64,000 nucleotides of DNA from an uncultured bacterium (GTDB lineage: Bacteria; Muiribacteriota; Ozemobacteria; Ozemobacterales; Ozemobacteraceae): positions 218,041 through 282,040 of the forward strand of contig CALEDQ010000028.1 in assembly GCA_937949615.1 (NCBI GenBank). The letters are read 5' to 3'. Under the pieces are notes generated by a model that ran no database searches, was not told where the DNA came from, and was given only the letters and a program-made list of their open reading frames with translations. A program made the translations under genes and the position numbers. The first letter of the stretch is position 1; every line of letters begins with the position of its first letter. Of this stretch, positions 1 through 9,131 are shown piece after piece.

Positions 1-921
1 GTCGCCGACGTCAGGCAGCGTTTCGAAGACGTTATCAGGCCGCGGGTGCGCGACTATTTCGGCGAAGAACCAGATCTGGGCCCTGATGGTGAAGGACGAT
101 TGACGGTATTGCTGACCGATTCGATGACGATCGGAATTGCCGGGATTTTTTACGGCAACGATCTGTTCAACCGTGATGAGAGCAATATTCAGCTGCGTGA
201 AAGCAACGCCCGTAAGATAATCTATGTTAAATACTCGCTTTCGAGCCAGATAACCAGATTTGGCACCATGGCGCATGAATTTCAGCACATGGTCAATTTT
301 TATCAGAAGCGCCTGTTGGGCGGCAGCAACAATTACGAAGCCGTCTGGCTCAATGAAGGTCTGGCAAAATTTTCGGAAGAAGTGTGTGGTTATGGCATTC
401 TTGAGGGTGATGCCAATACTGCTTCATTGGTCAAGCTGTCGCAGCAGAATCTGAAAGATCTTTCGCTGACAAATTTTGTCGGGTTGAACAGTTATGGTCT
501 TTCTTATCTGTTCGTGCGCTTTCTGGCGCAGGAAAACCGTTATGGCACGACCTACCGCGAAATTACCCGCAAACTGATTGGCTCGTCACTTACCGGAAAA
601 GCCAATGTTGCATCGGTCACCGGCGAAGAATTTTCGCAGACACTGGCAAGGTGGGCGATGTCGCTGTATCTGAATCGCTTTTCATCAGAAGACCCTGCCG
701 ATTACGGTCTGAAGAACCTTAATCTGGCAGGCACTTATAACGGTGTGACGCTGCCGGGGTTCAATTTTGTCGATGTCAGCACCGGGCAGACCCTGTCATT
801 GAAGCCTGACGCCTTTGCCGGCTTTGTAAAAGTTTCTACCGGGCAGGCAAAAACCGAATTCAGTCTGCTCAATTCTGGCAGCAACGGGTTCAGGGTCTGG
901 CTTTTTGACCGGCGCCCATAA
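1..921 (+). CDS. Zinc metallopeptidase, M30 (hyicolysin)-like, 5' partial
   Basis: The reading frame is open from the first base of the window, so the N-terminus is missing. A gluzincin-type site is visible: HEFQH at bases 274-288, followed 27 residues later by a Glu in NEGLAKF (bases 355-357), which would be the third zinc ligand. The spacing and the LNEGLA context resemble peptidase family M30 and related secreted proteases. The C-terminal ~100 residues (after about base 640) look like a separate all-beta module. The gene is followed after 26 bp by a convergent small gene. Metallopeptidase is well supported; the family is a guess from motif context, and export cannot be judged without the N-terminus. 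Confidence 0.75.
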   Translation, partial: VADVRQRFEDVIRPRVRDYFGEEPDLGPDGEGRLTVLLTDSMTIGIAGIFYGNDLFNRDESNIQLRESNARKIIYVKYSLSSQITRFGTMAHEFQHMVNFYQKRLLGGSNNYEAVWLNEGLAKFSEEVCGYGILEGDANTASLVKLSQQNLKDLSLTNFVGLNSYGLSYLFVRFLAQENRYGTTYREITRKLIGSSLTGKANVASVTGEEFSQTLARWAMSLYLNRFSSEDPADYGLKNLNLAGTYNGVTLPGFNFVDVSTGQTLSLKPDAFAGFVKVSTGQAKTEFSLLNSGSNGFRVWLFDRRP

Positions 922-947
922 GCCACCGGCATGGCTCTTAACCGGGT

Positions 948-1091
948 TCAGCCGATAAAAATCAGGAAAAAGGTGGCCAGCAGAAAAACCCAGATCGAAA
1001 CCAGTGCGATCAGGTTCCAGTCGAATGAATTCTCGATTTTTTCGAGAATCGATTTTTCGGAGTCGACAGTAAAATCAGGCTGACCGGTCAT
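948..1091 (-). CDS. 47-aa single-pass membrane peptide, translationally coupled
   Basis: A short reading frame whose ATG overlaps the stop of the upstream coiled-coil gene in a TAATG arrangement. A good ribosome site, GGAGAAG, lies just before the ATG. The peptide has an acidic, polar N-half (about 28 residues, with EKSILEKIE) and a C-terminal hydrophobic stretch of about 18 residues (LVSIWVFLLATFFLIFIG), so it is likely a tail-anchored or single-span inner-membrane peptide. It sits at the end of the leftward ABC exporter/coiled-coil set. Function unknown. The coupling, ribosome site and membrane segment together support a real gene, although it is short. Confidence 0.6.
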   Translation of the reverse strand: MTGQPDFTVDSEKSILEKIENSFDWNLIALVSIWVFLLATFFLIFIG

Positions 1092-2653
1092 TATGCTTCT
1101 CCGGCTGGTTCCAGCGGGCGTTCTGCCTTCTGCAGCAGAGCCTGGCGTTTAAGAAGTTCGGGATGCCCCGGGTTTTCTCTTGAGATAAGGTTGGCGAGAG
1201 CCACGGCGGCTTTGAGATTACCCTGTTTGATGAGCTCATCGAGCAGTGGTAGATTGACGTCAATCTTGGCCGGGTAAGCAGGAAGCTCTCTTTTGCTGGT
1301 TCCGTCAGGGGCGGTCAGCTCAAGGCCGCATCTGGGGCAGAAATATTCATGGGGGCGGCAGGCGCTGTTGCATTCTCCGCAGGTGAACAGAGATTTGGCG
1401 ACCCAGACGAGGGCTTTCTGAATCAGGCGAGTGCCCGAGACGAAGCCGGGGGTTTCTTCGTGAATGATGATGCCATCGGGCAGAAAATCGCTTTTGAAAG
1501 ACTTTGCCGCTTTATGAATCTTGCCGTCAAAAATCTGGCCAACTGTATAGACCTTCTGTATGGCGTTCGATTTTTCGAGAATGCCGATCGATTCTTTTGA
1601 CCGCATGTAGACATCACGGTTCTCGAGACTGTTGACCAGCCGGCTGGTTGTGGTCGAAAGTGTTTCGAAAAGGAACACACATTCTTCGGGGGTGAAGGCA
1701 AATTTATCGCCACTGCGGCTTGAGCTGGTGTCTCTTGTTTTAATGACGCTCTTAAGCGTTGCTTCGAGATCGAGAACTCTCTGTTCGAGCTGTTCTTTTT
1801 CGCGCAGAACCGCTTCCGGGGTTGAAGAAGCCATATTGCTGCGCAGGTTCTTGAGTTCTTCCTGGGCATTGGCGAGGGCGGCTTCAAGAAATTTGATTTT
1901 GGCGTCGGCGGCGGCAATGTTGTTGCGAAAGACTTCGCTGCTGGGCAGAACCGCAAGATCGCGTTCGAGTTCGGCAATTTTTTTCTTGAGCGTGGCGTTT
2001 TCGGTTTTAAGCTGTTCGGTGCTGATCAGCTGGCTTTTCAGGTCGCTGATTTCAGATTTATCGAGCTTCATTGCGTCCATCAGGGCGTCTTTACTTTTCG
2101 AAAGCTCGATTTCTTTGTTCTGCAGAGCCTGACGCATCTGCTGATTTGTCGTTTCAGCCTTGTTCAGGGCTGTTTCAAGTTCGACGATTTCGTTTTTCAA
2201 AGCCTCAAGAGCTGATTCGTCGGCAACGGGAACTTCGACTTTAACAGAAGGGCTGTTCTGCAGTTTTTCAATTTCTTCTCTGAGGCTGGCGATAAGTTTT
2301 TCGAGTTTTGCCTTTTCGCTTTTCTCAAGTTCGAGAGCTTTGGCATTTTCAGCGGCTTTTTCCCGGAGTTCCTGGGTTTTGTTCATTTCCAGGAAGAGAG
2401 ACTCTTCAAGCTTGGCGTTGGTCTGTTTTATCGCCTGCAGCTCTTTTTCGAGGTTCTGATAGTCTTCGGTGTTGCGGGGGTCGTGAAATGCCGCGCCTTC
2501 AAGCTGAACAATCGTGGATCTGAGCGTGAAAGTCATGCTCTGGATCTGTTTTAAAACGTCTTCCCGGCTGTCTTTGGCGCTCAGCGAAGGCACCTGGCCC
2601 TTAAGATACACCAGCAGATTACGTACTATGTCGTCGAATGCAAGGTATTTCAC
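1091..2653 (-). CDS. Coiled-coil protein with C-terminal zinc ribbon
   Basis: 520 residues from a GTG start. Residues ~60-310 are almost continuous heptad-like sequence rich in E, K, L and Q, predicting a long coiled coil. Four cysteines at ~425-443 (CGEC then CPRC) form a rubredoxin/zinc-ribbon-like knuckle. The last ~60 residues form two helices of TPR-like character (LLDELIKQGNLKAAVALANL). No signal peptide, so cytoplasmic. It follows the ABC permease by 70 bp and overlaps the 47-aa membrane peptide by one base. No named family was recognised. It resembles the second coiled-coil gene in this window (around 31 kb) in overall design, but no enzymatic motif is present. Role unknown, possibly a scaffold. 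Confidence 0.8.
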   Translation of the reverse strand: MKYLAFDDIVRNLLVYLKGQVPSLSAKDSREDVLKQIQSMTFTLRSTIVQLEGAAFHDPRNTEDYQNLEKELQAIKQTNAKLEESLFLEMNKTQELREKAAENAKALELEKSEKAKLEKLIASLREEIEKLQNSPSVKVEVPVADESALEALKNEIVELETALNKAETTNQQMRQALQNKEIELSKSKDALMDAMKLDKSEISDLKSQLISTEQLKTENATLKKKIAELERDLAVLPSSEVFRNNIAAADAKIKFLEAALANAQEELKNLRSNMASSTPEAVLREKEQLEQRVLDLEATLKSVIKTRDTSSSRSGDKFAFTPEECVFLFETLSTTTSRLVNSLENRDVYMRSKESIGILEKSNAIQKVYTVGQIFDGKIHKAAKSFKSDFLPDGIIIHEETPGFVSGTRLIQKALVWVAKSLFTCGECNSACRPHEYFCPRCGLELTAPDGTSKRELPAYPAKIDVNLPLLDELIKQGNLKAAVALANLISRENPGHPELLKRQALLQKAERPLEPAGEA

Positions 2654-2723
2654 TTAGTTGTTCCGCTTCTGAAAGAGGTTATGCTTCGAGATTACTTTAA
2701 AGACCGTTGTAATGCAAGTCAGA

Positions 2724-3806
2724 TTATTTGTCGGCTTTTTTCACTCTGTAGATGATCCAGGCGACAAAATAAACTGCCAGCGTTACGGCAAATATAATTG
2801 ATATATCGTCAAAAATCCTGACTCTTGTTAGGTCTAGAAACATAGCTTTTCGCAAACCTGAAAAAATATAGGTAGAGGGGAAAAATGGAGCGATCTTCTC
2901 GACCAGCTGACTTGAGTGCTGCAGACTGGGGATCATCTGAAAAAAGAGAAAAAGAGTCGTTCCAATGGCGTTGACCGAGCCCTGGGTGGTGGCGAAAGAG
3001 GCGATGATGAGACCGGTAAAAATTGTCATCAGAGAACCAAGAAAAGCGATCAACAGCAGAAAATGCGAGTTGCTGCCCCATTTGCCGTTGATCGAGAGCA
3101 TGATAATTATTGTCAGCATGGCAATGGTAAAGCTGAAAATTGATTTTCCGAGAATGAATTCAGATGAGGTGAGTCGCGTGAGAAATATGGCGTTCAGTGT
3201 ACCCTTTTCGCGCTCTTCGACGATCGACATGGGCAGAGCCAGAAAACCAACCATACCGAGTGCCATGACAATGAGCATCGGAAACATACTGTCAGAAACA
3301 TTGCCGGCGTTGCTGGTGCTGCCTGCTACGGGTTCGGCCTTCAGTTCGAAGGGCAGTGGCGGGGCCACGATGTTCAATTGATGTCTGATTTCGGCTTCAA
3401 AAACACTTTTGAGGGTGTCGATACCGAATTCCGGCATATGCGGGGGGTAGAGAATCGTTACCGACTGAGAGGCGGAGCTGGGTTTGCTCGAATCAATCAA
3501 TTCCGGAAGTATTATGCCAAATCTGACATCGCCCTCGAGAATCGCCGATTCAAGCTTGTCGCGGTCCTGAAAAAACGTCAGTTTTTTGCCCAGGCCCTTG
3601 CCGGTAAGAGCCTCGATGAGAGGCTGCTGCGGGCTGCTGATCATGCCGATTTCCGGTAGGGCGGCTTCGGTCTTGCTGTCAGAAACAATGTTGCTGAAAA
3701 GAAGCGACAGAATGATCGGTGTAAGAACCATCAGTACAACATGATAATTTCTGGAACCGTCGAGAAGGTCTTTGCGAAAAATTGCAGAAACTGCGCGTAA
3801 ATTCAT
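2724..3806 (-). CDS. ABC-2 type exporter permease (NatB-like)
   Basis: 360 residues with the ABC-2 permease layout: one N-terminal membrane span (~20-40), a large extracytoplasmic loop (~45-170), then five or six spans ending at ~355. The motif PMSIVEEREKGTL after the second span is typical of NatB/YhaP-type permeases. Its ATG overlaps the stop of the ATPase gene (ATGA at 3803-3806), so the two subunits are translationally coupled. Substrate cannot be told; NatAB relatives export sodium, drugs or peptides. Confidence 0.88.
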   Translation of the reverse strand: MNLRAVSAIFRKDLLDGSRNYHVVLMVLTPIILSLLFSNIVSDSKTEAALPEIGMISSPQQPLIEALTGKGLGKKLTFFQDRDKLESAILEGDVRFGIILPELIDSSKPSSASQSVTILYPPHMPEFGIDTLKSVFEAEIRHQLNIVAPPLPFELKAEPVAGSTSNAGNVSDSMFPMLIVMALGMVGFLALPMSIVEEREKGTLNAIFLTRLTSSEFILGKSIFSFTIAMLTIIIMLSINGKWGSNSHFLLLIAFLGSLMTIFTGLIIASFATTQGSVNAIGTTLFLFFQMIPSLQHSSQLVEKIAPFFPSTYIFSGLRKAMFLDLTRVRIFDDISIIFAVTLAVYFVAWIIYRVKKADK

Positions 3807-4684
3807 GCCGGTTCCTCCTGATCCGGTTTCCAGGCGTTTCCGGTAACTTTCAGGAATACTTCTTCGAGCCTGGCTTCCTGGGTGTGGAGTTTGACGATCC
3901 GGCAGGTTTTGATCAATTCGGCCATCTGGCTCTTTTCGTTATCGTCGTCAATTGAAAATTCGCGGCTTTCAGGGCCATTTTTACCTGTCAGTTCGATCTT
4001 AACCGACCGGCGGCCGAACTGTTTTTTTAATTCTTCGGGCTTGCCACAGGCAACGATTGTACCCCGGTTCATGATGGCGAGCCGGTCGCAAAGGCTGTCG
4101 GCTTCTTCCATGTAATGGGTGGTGAGAAAAACCGTAGTGCCGTTGCTGCGAAGTTTGTTGACCAGTTCTCTGATCAGCATCGCCGAGTGCGGGTCGAGAG
4201 CTGAAGTTGGTTCGTCGAGAAAAAAGACGGACGGACGGTGCAGCAGACCGCGCGCAATCAGTGCACGCTGTCGCAGGCCGCGACTCAGGTCTTTGCAGGC
4301 CTTGTGCTGATGCTCGGTTAGAAAGACCTCTTCGAGTACTTCGTCGATTCTTTTTTCAGCAACATTGTTCAGTTTTGCAAAAAAATCGAGATTGTGTCTG
4401 ACGCTGAGCCGGTCGTAAAGATTCTGATAGTCAGGTACAACGCCGATCATCTGCTTGATGTTGTTGATCGCAGCCGGAACGGGATTGTCGAATATGCTTA
4501 TTTCGCCACTGGTGGCGGGTATTTCACCAATAATCATGCGTATGCTGGTGGTTTTGCCGGCACCGTTGGGCCCGAGAAAACCAAAAATTTCGCCTTTTTC
4601 AACGCAGAATGAAATGCCCTTTACCACTTCCTGACTGCCGTATTTTTTTGTCAGGCCTGATACAGATATTGCAGGAGTTGTCAT
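3803..4684 (-). CDS. ABC transporter ATP-binding protein (NatA-like)
   Basis: 293 residues. Walker A GPNGAGKTT at 38-46, signature LSRGLRQRALIARG, Walker B FFLDEPTSALDP, and the H-loop in FLTTHYMEEAD are all intact. The extra ~80-residue C-terminal domain fits the ABC-2 exporter ATPase class (NatA/CcmA/DrrA). Start supported by GGGGAATAG upstream of the ATG. First gene of a leftward set with its permease; divergent from the Tad ATPase gene across a 100-bp gap. Confidence 0.92.
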   Translation of the reverse strand: MTTPAISVSGLTKKYGSQEVVKGISFCVEKGEIFGFLGPNGAGKTTSIRMIIGEIPATSGEISIFDNPVPAAINNIKQMIGVVPDYQNLYDRLSVRHNLDFFAKLNNVAEKRIDEVLEEVFLTEHQHKACKDLSRGLRQRALIARGLLHRPSVFFLDEPTSALDPHSAMLIRELVNKLRSNGTTVFLTTHYMEEADSLCDRLAIMNRGTIVACGKPEELKKQFGRRSVKIELTGKNGPESREFSIDDDNEKSQMAELIKTCRIVKLHTQEARLEEVFLKVTGNAWKPDQEEPA

Positions 4685-4733
4685 TTTCTATTCCCCAGGC
4701 TGATGCCATTGCTATGGGTAACATTGTAACAGA

Positions 4734-4762
4734 TTGACAGTTTTATTGCATTGTGGTTGAAT
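4734..4762 (+). promoter_or_regulatory. Sigma70-type promoter for the Tad module
   Basis: Perfect TTGACA at 4734-4739, a 17-bp spacer and TTGAAT (4 of 6 matches to TATAAT) at 4757-4762. It lies 22 bp before the ATG at 4785, with a strong ribosome site AGAGGGG between. Prediction by eye only. Confidence 0.5.
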
Positions 4763-4784
4763 TAACTAATAGAAAAGAGGGGTA

Positions 4785-6869
4785 ATGAAAACAGAACAAA
4801 AACCGGCAAGAACCTTTCTGGTTACGAGTTTCCAAGGTGGAATAGGAAAAACATTTGTTGCTTCTGGTCTGGCAAGATCGTTGCACAAAAAAACCGGCAG
4901 GCCGGTTGCTTTGCTCGAAATGAATTTTTTGAAGCCTTCGTCTTTACGTGAGACGATCTTCGAAGGTCAGGAAATTAAAAGCAGCTTTCTCGATTATTAC
5001 ATGGGCAACTGGGCAGCATTGAGTCAGAAGTCACTGCCAAAGGTCTTTGCCGGAAAAGATGGTGTCTATTTTATTCCCTTTTCTGGCGCCCGCAATAAGG
5101 AAACTCTTCTGCCAAGGTTTCATCTCAGTGAAAGCGACATGGTTCCTGCACTGGGCCATTTGATCAGAACCTTTGAAGATATGCAGGGCTACGTGATCAT
5201 CGACTCGATGATGCAGTTTTCGCCTCTTCCTTTCTACCTGCTTTCAAGAGCTGACGGGCTGATATATGTTTATTCATCACAGCCGCCGTCGCCGGCTTTT
5301 GCGCAAAAATTTCTCGAAGAAGTCGACTTCCGACCTGGTCTGCGAAAAAAGCTTTTATGGCTGCGGAATCATGTCGAAGACGCTTCAGAGAACAGTGAAA
5401 ATAGCCTGTTTGAACCAGAACAGATTTTACCCCTCAGTGGCGAAGTCTTTGACTCAGGCAGTGATTGCCCGGTTGAAAAGCATCTGCAGATTCTTGCAGA
5501 AAAAGCCATTTCCATGGCAGCTCTTGGCGTTGAGCCCGATGATTCAGATGACCGGGTAGAAACGATTCCTGAAGAAATTATCGATTATTCCCGCAGTGTC
5601 CGCCAGGAAATAATCGGCGATCTTGAAAAGAAGTTTGGCATTTCAGATCATGAGCTTCGCGAAATTGTTGAGCGCAAGATCGATGATGCGATGAGAAGAT
5701 CTACGCCGCCGAGCATTCCAGGTCATAACGCTTCTGCCGAGGTCAGAAAATATCTGGTAGACGAGATTCTCGGGCTTGGTCCTCTCGAAGATTTCATGCG
5801 TGATGAAGAAATCGACGAAATAATGGTGAATGGCCCTGACAAAATTTTTGTCGAAAAAGGCGGCCGACTTGTACTTACCGACAGAAGATTCAATAACTCC
5901 GACCATGTAAGAACTGTTATTGAAAGAATTTTGATGCCGGTAGGTCGAACTCTGAACGAGCGTACACCATATGTTGATGCGCGTCTGCTCGACGGATCGC
6001 GTGTTCATGCCATTATTCCACCTCTTTCTCTGACTGGCCCGATGATCACGATCCGTAAGTTTTCAAGAATTCCCTTTACGATGGAAGACCTCGTTCATCG
6101 CTTTAAAAGCATGACGCCGGCAGTGGCTGAATTCCTGCGCCTGTGCGTTCACCTGAAGAAGAATATCATCGTTTCTGGTGGGGCGAGCTCAGGTAAGACA
6201 ACCCTTCTGAATGTGCTTTCTAATCATATTCTTCCTTCAGAGCGGGTAATCTGTATCGAGGATTCCGCTGAACTCAGACTCAGTCAATTGAATCTTGGCC
6301 GTCTGGAAGCCCGCCAGCAGGGTACAGAAGCCAAAAATCAGGTTTCTATACGCGATCTGGTACGCAATGCTCTGCGTATGAGGCCGGATAGAATTATTGT
6401 TGGCGAATGCCGCGGAGCTGAGGCGGTAGACATGCTGCAGGCAATGAATACCGGGCATGACGGGTCGCTTACCACTTTGCACGCCAATTCCCCAAGAGAT
6501 GCCCTTGCCAGACTTGAAACGATGATTCTGATGTCTGGTGTTGATCTGCCTTTGCGGGCAATCCGCGAGCAGATCTCCAGCTCAGTGAATATTGTGGTGC
6601 AGAATGGTCGACTTGCCGATGGCCGGCGTAAATTGCTCGAGGTTGTCGAGGTTGTTGGTCTTGAAGAAAACGTGGTTAAGACACAGACGATTTTTAAATT
6701 TGAAAAGCGCTGGATTGGCAAAGACGGAAAGGTTGCTGGTGAGATCATTCCAACAGGGGCTCTTCCGGAATTCATGAAGTCTATTCCTGGTTCGTTTCTC
6801 GAAGAAAACGCGTATCTGTTTAAAGAAAATAAGGCTACTTCACCGGTAGAGGAGGAAGTTGGTAAATGA
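4785..6869 (+). CDS. CpaE-CpaF fusion: MinD-like domain joined to TadA/CpaF secretion ATPase
   Basis: 694 residues. Residues ~1-245 are a MinD/CpaE-like P-loop domain with deviant Walker A FQGGIGKT (~16-23) and a Walker-B-like VIIDSMM. Residues ~267-665 are a type II/IV secretion ATPase of the TadA/CpaF branch: Walker A GGASSGKTT at 465-473, Walker B and Asp/Glu box around RIIVGECRG (~534-544), and the LTTLHANSP box near 566. In most Tad systems CpaE and CpaF are separate neighbouring genes; here they form one chain. CpaE normally helps localise the machine and CpaF powers pilus or secretion motors. It overlaps the downstream TadBC gene by four bases (ATGA). No Flp pilin, secretin or CpaB gene is nearby. 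Confidence 0.9.
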   Translation: MKTEQKPARTFLVTSFQGGIGKTFVASGLARSLHKKTGRPVALLEMNFLKPSSLRETIFEGQEIKSSFLDYYMGNWAALSQKSLPKVFAGKDGVYFIPFSGARNKETLLPRFHLSESDMVPALGHLIRTFEDMQGYVIIDSMMQFSPLPFYLLSRADGLIYVYSSQPPSPAFAQKFLEEVDFRPGLRKKLLWLRNHVEDASENSENSLFEPEQILPLSGEVFDSGSDCPVEKHLQILAEKAISMAALGVEPDDSDDRVETIPEEIIDYSRSVRQEIIGDLEKKFGISDHELREIVERKIDDAMRRSTPPSIPGHNASAEVRKYLVDEILGLGPLEDFMRDEEIDEIMVNGPDKIFVEKGGRLVLTDRRFNNSDHVRTVIERILMPVGRTLNERTPYVDARLLDGSRVHAIIPPLSLTGPMITIRKFSRIPFTMEDLVHRFKSMTPAVAEFLRLCVHLKKNIIVSGGASSGKTTLLNVLSNHILPSERVICIEDSAELRLSQLNLGRLEARQQGTEAKNQVSIRDLVRNALRMRPDRIIVGECRGAEAVDMLQAMNTGHDGSLTTLHANSPRDALARLETMILMSGVDLPLRAIREQISSSVNIVVQNGRLADGRRKLLEVVEVVGLEENVVKTQTIFKFEKRWIGKDGKVAGEIIPTGALPEFMKSIPGSFLEENAYLFKENKATSPVEEEVGK

Positions 6870-8692
6870 CGGTTATTCCTGTAATAAAAATCCTGGCTGT
6901 TCTTGGAGCGATAATAGGAATTTATTTTTTCCTTGAAGAGCAAATGGATCTGAGCATCGATCCAAATAAGGGAAAAGACAGTTCCGGAAACAAATCGAGA
7001 TATCTCCAGAGTATTACTGGTGCCAATCTTGAAGATCAGTTGATTGAAGTTCTTCTGATGATCAGCTCAAGTCTGAAAGCCGGTCGCAATCTCGATCAGG
7101 CATTCGAACTGGTTGCTGTTTCGACGCCGCCGCCGATCTGCAATGAATTCAGAACCCTGGTTCAGGAAAGAAGACTCGGGGTGCCGATGGTGGAAGCGCT
7201 GAGCAATCTTGTTGCACGCGTTCCAAGCCAGGATCTCCGTCTGGCTGTTAATGCAACCATTTTTCAGCAGGAGACCGGTGGTAATCTTGAAGACCTCTAT
7301 CGCCAGATCGTTCTTACTGTAGCCGAAAGAAAGAAAATCATGGGGAAAGTCGTTGCAGGAACGGCCCATGCAAGGCTTTCCGGTAATCTGGTCGGCTCTA
7401 TCCCGCTTTTCCTCTCTGCCATCATTGTTCTTTTCGACCCGAAGTATCTGATGCCGATGCTTGAAAACCCCTATGGGCAGATTGTTCTGATCAGCTCGAT
7501 CTCTGCTTCGATTATCGGTCTCATGATCATCAACCGCATGACTTCTTCGATTCTGCCTGATGCAGAAGAAGTGGTGGTAATGAAGAACGAAGCCCGTGCC
7601 CGTGCTGGCCGGGAACGCTGGCAGATTCTGCGCTGGATTGTCGCTCCGCTGGGTTATTTGAATAACCTGTTTCCAAGATCCTGGATTGCCAGACAGAAAG
7701 GCGAAGTCAAATTTCTGCTTGAAGCTTCAAATAAAGCTCCGGAATTTTCTCCTGAAGAATTTCTCGGGATTATGCAGCTCTCTTCGGTTGTGTTCGTTTT
7801 ACTGGTTGGTGTGTTTTTGAATCCTGTTTCTATTGGCGTAATCGGCATCATTGCCATGCTGATGATGGTTCCGATCGGTTATCGTCTGCCAAGAATTTAT
7901 CTTGCTCATCTGATCAAGAAGCGTCAGAAGAATATTGAATTCGAGCTGCCTTACGTCATCGATCTGCTGTCGCTGGCAATCGAATCCGGGCTTGATCTGA
8001 CCGGCGGCATTGCCAAGGTTGTCGAAAAGTCAAGAAATACGGATATCGTTGTTGAATTCAAGATGTTTCTTGCAGATACCAAGATCGGTAAAAGCCTTGA
8101 AGAAGCGCTTGCCGATATGGCTGAAAGAGTTCGCGTGCTTTCGTTTTTCTCTTTTGTCAGTTCTCTGATTCAGGCACAGAGGCTTGGCGCCGAGATTGGG
8201 CCGACCCTCAGAGCTCAGGCAGAACAGATGCGCTATCAACGAATGATACTGGCTGAAGAGCGCGTAAATAAGCTGCCGGTTAAGCTGCTGATCCCGCTGG
8301 TATTCTTCGTGTTCCCCAGTATTTCTGTTATTCTGGTTGGTCCTGCGCTGCTGCAGATTTCAGATAATTTTCCCAAATTTTCTTCTCAGGCTCAGGCGCA
8401 GGTGCAGCCGACTAAAGATCTGAAAACAGGTTTTCTTGGTCAGAATCTGAAGCTCGATCGCTCGATCGAATTGAAGAATACTGAACCGGCCTCGAATTCC
8501 GGGGCTCTTGTTTTGCCGAAAAAAAATGCTGTTCCGGGAATTTCCCTTGATAATTCAAAAGTTGAAGATACGAATAATCAGAAACTGTTGATTGAAACGG
8601 CGCCAGTAAAGCAACAGCCTTTGCCGACGCCTGCCGTTCCGTTGTCAGAACCGATTTCTGGAGAGTCTGCTGTCTCCGGCGCCGGCCAGTAA
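6866..8692 (+). CDS. TadB-TadC fusion, two T2SS-F inner-membrane domains
   Basis: 608 residues carrying both platform proteins of a Tad system. A first membrane span lies at ~5-21. The first T2SSF domain starts near 57 (LIEVLLMISSSLKAG) with spans at ~170-225, as in TadB. Four more spans frame a second T2SSF domain starting near 358 (FELPYVIDLLSLAIESG), the TadC signature. The last ~100 residues are a Pro/Gln/Ser-rich, probably disordered tail absent from ordinary TadC. The gene is coupled by ATGA overlap to the CpaE-CpaF fusion and ends at a clear terminator, so this is a two-gene operon supplying motor and membrane platform of one machine. Confidence 0.9.
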   Translation: MTVIPVIKILAVLGAIIGIYFFLEEQMDLSIDPNKGKDSSGNKSRYLQSITGANLEDQLIEVLLMISSSLKAGRNLDQAFELVAVSTPPPICNEFRTLVQERRLGVPMVEALSNLVARVPSQDLRLAVNATIFQQETGGNLEDLYRQIVLTVAERKKIMGKVVAGTAHARLSGNLVGSIPLFLSAIIVLFDPKYLMPMLENPYGQIVLISSISASIIGLMIINRMTSSILPDAEEVVVMKNEARARAGRERWQILRWIVAPLGYLNNLFPRSWIARQKGEVKFLLEASNKAPEFSPEEFLGIMQLSSVVFVLLVGVFLNPVSIGVIGIIAMLMMVPIGYRLPRIYLAHLIKKRQKNIEFELPYVIDLLSLAIESGLDLTGGIAKVVEKSRNTDIVVEFKMFLADTKIGKSLEEALADMAERVRVLSFFSFVSSLIQAQRLGAEIGPTLRAQAEQMRYQRMILAEERVNKLPVKLLIPLVFFVFPSISVILVGPALLQISDNFPKFSSQAQAQVQPTKDLKTGFLGQNLKLDRSIELKNTEPASNSGALVLPKKNAVPGISLDNSKVEDTNNQKLLIETAPVKQQPLPTPAVPLSEPISGESAVSGAGQ

Positions 8693-8715
8693 AAAGCTTT
8701 TTTGCTTGATCTCTC

Positions 8716-8746
8716 AAGCCTCTGGTGAAATACCCAGAGGCTTTTT
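8716..8746 (+). terminator. Rho-independent terminator of the Tad module
   Basis: Ten-base stem, AAGCCTCTGG with CCAGAGGCTT, around an 8-nt loop and followed by a T run. It lies 24 bp after the TadB-TadC stop. Confidence 0.88.
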
Positions 8747-9048
8747 GCTTTCAGGTTTTGCGATGACTGCGTCTGACTGTGCCAGACTCGTTATGAAGCT
8801 TTTTCGTTTATGTGTACAGCTGCGTGATGGTCTCTTCTTCGGCGTTTTGTTAGCGGTGTGCTTTTGGGGTCTGTACAATTGCGGCGCTTGTGCTCATTGA
8901 TACGGAAAAGTTGAAAAAAAGCCGAAAAAAATCTTCTCGTAAGCATTGAACAGCCCGGGAAATGCATGTACAACAGATTTTTTTTTCTGCGCCCGATGTG
9001 GATGGCTCCGTGATCCGCGGTGTACGCCATTTTGCGCAATAAAATCCG
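8747..9048. other. Non-coding gap between Tad terminator and membrane protein promoter
   Basis: About 300 bp with no convincing gene. A reading frame could begin at ATG 8763 (45 residues, ends 8900) and contains a hydrophobic segment, but it has no ribosome site and no visible promoter. I see no structured RNA. Confidence 0.4.
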
Positions 9049-9077
9049 TTGACCATGGCTGCTTACTTTGTTATTAT
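9049..9077 (+). promoter_or_regulatory. Strong sigma70-type promoter
   Basis: TTGACC at 9049-9054, exactly 17 bp, then TATTAT at 9072-9077; both boxes match five of six consensus bases. Transcription would begin near 9084, downstream of the first ATG of the longer reading frame, which argues for the internal start at 9132. Confidence 0.65.
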
Positions 9078-9131
9078 CGGCAACATCTCCAAGAACTGAA
9101 AGCAAATTTTGTCGTCCGGGGAATTCAAGAG

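Noticed and set aside
1423..1977. 184-aa frame on the same strand as the coiled-coil gene
   Set aside because: It lies entirely inside the 520-aa coiled-coil gene in another frame and encodes a compositionally odd chain.
8763..8900. 45-residue frame with a hydrophobic segment
   Set aside because: No ribosome site or promoter; Cys-rich tail and lack of coupling to a neighbour make it unlikely.
8946..9131. N-terminal extension of the membrane protein at 9132
   Set aside because: The strong promoter at 9049-9077 lies inside it, so it would not be transcribed.
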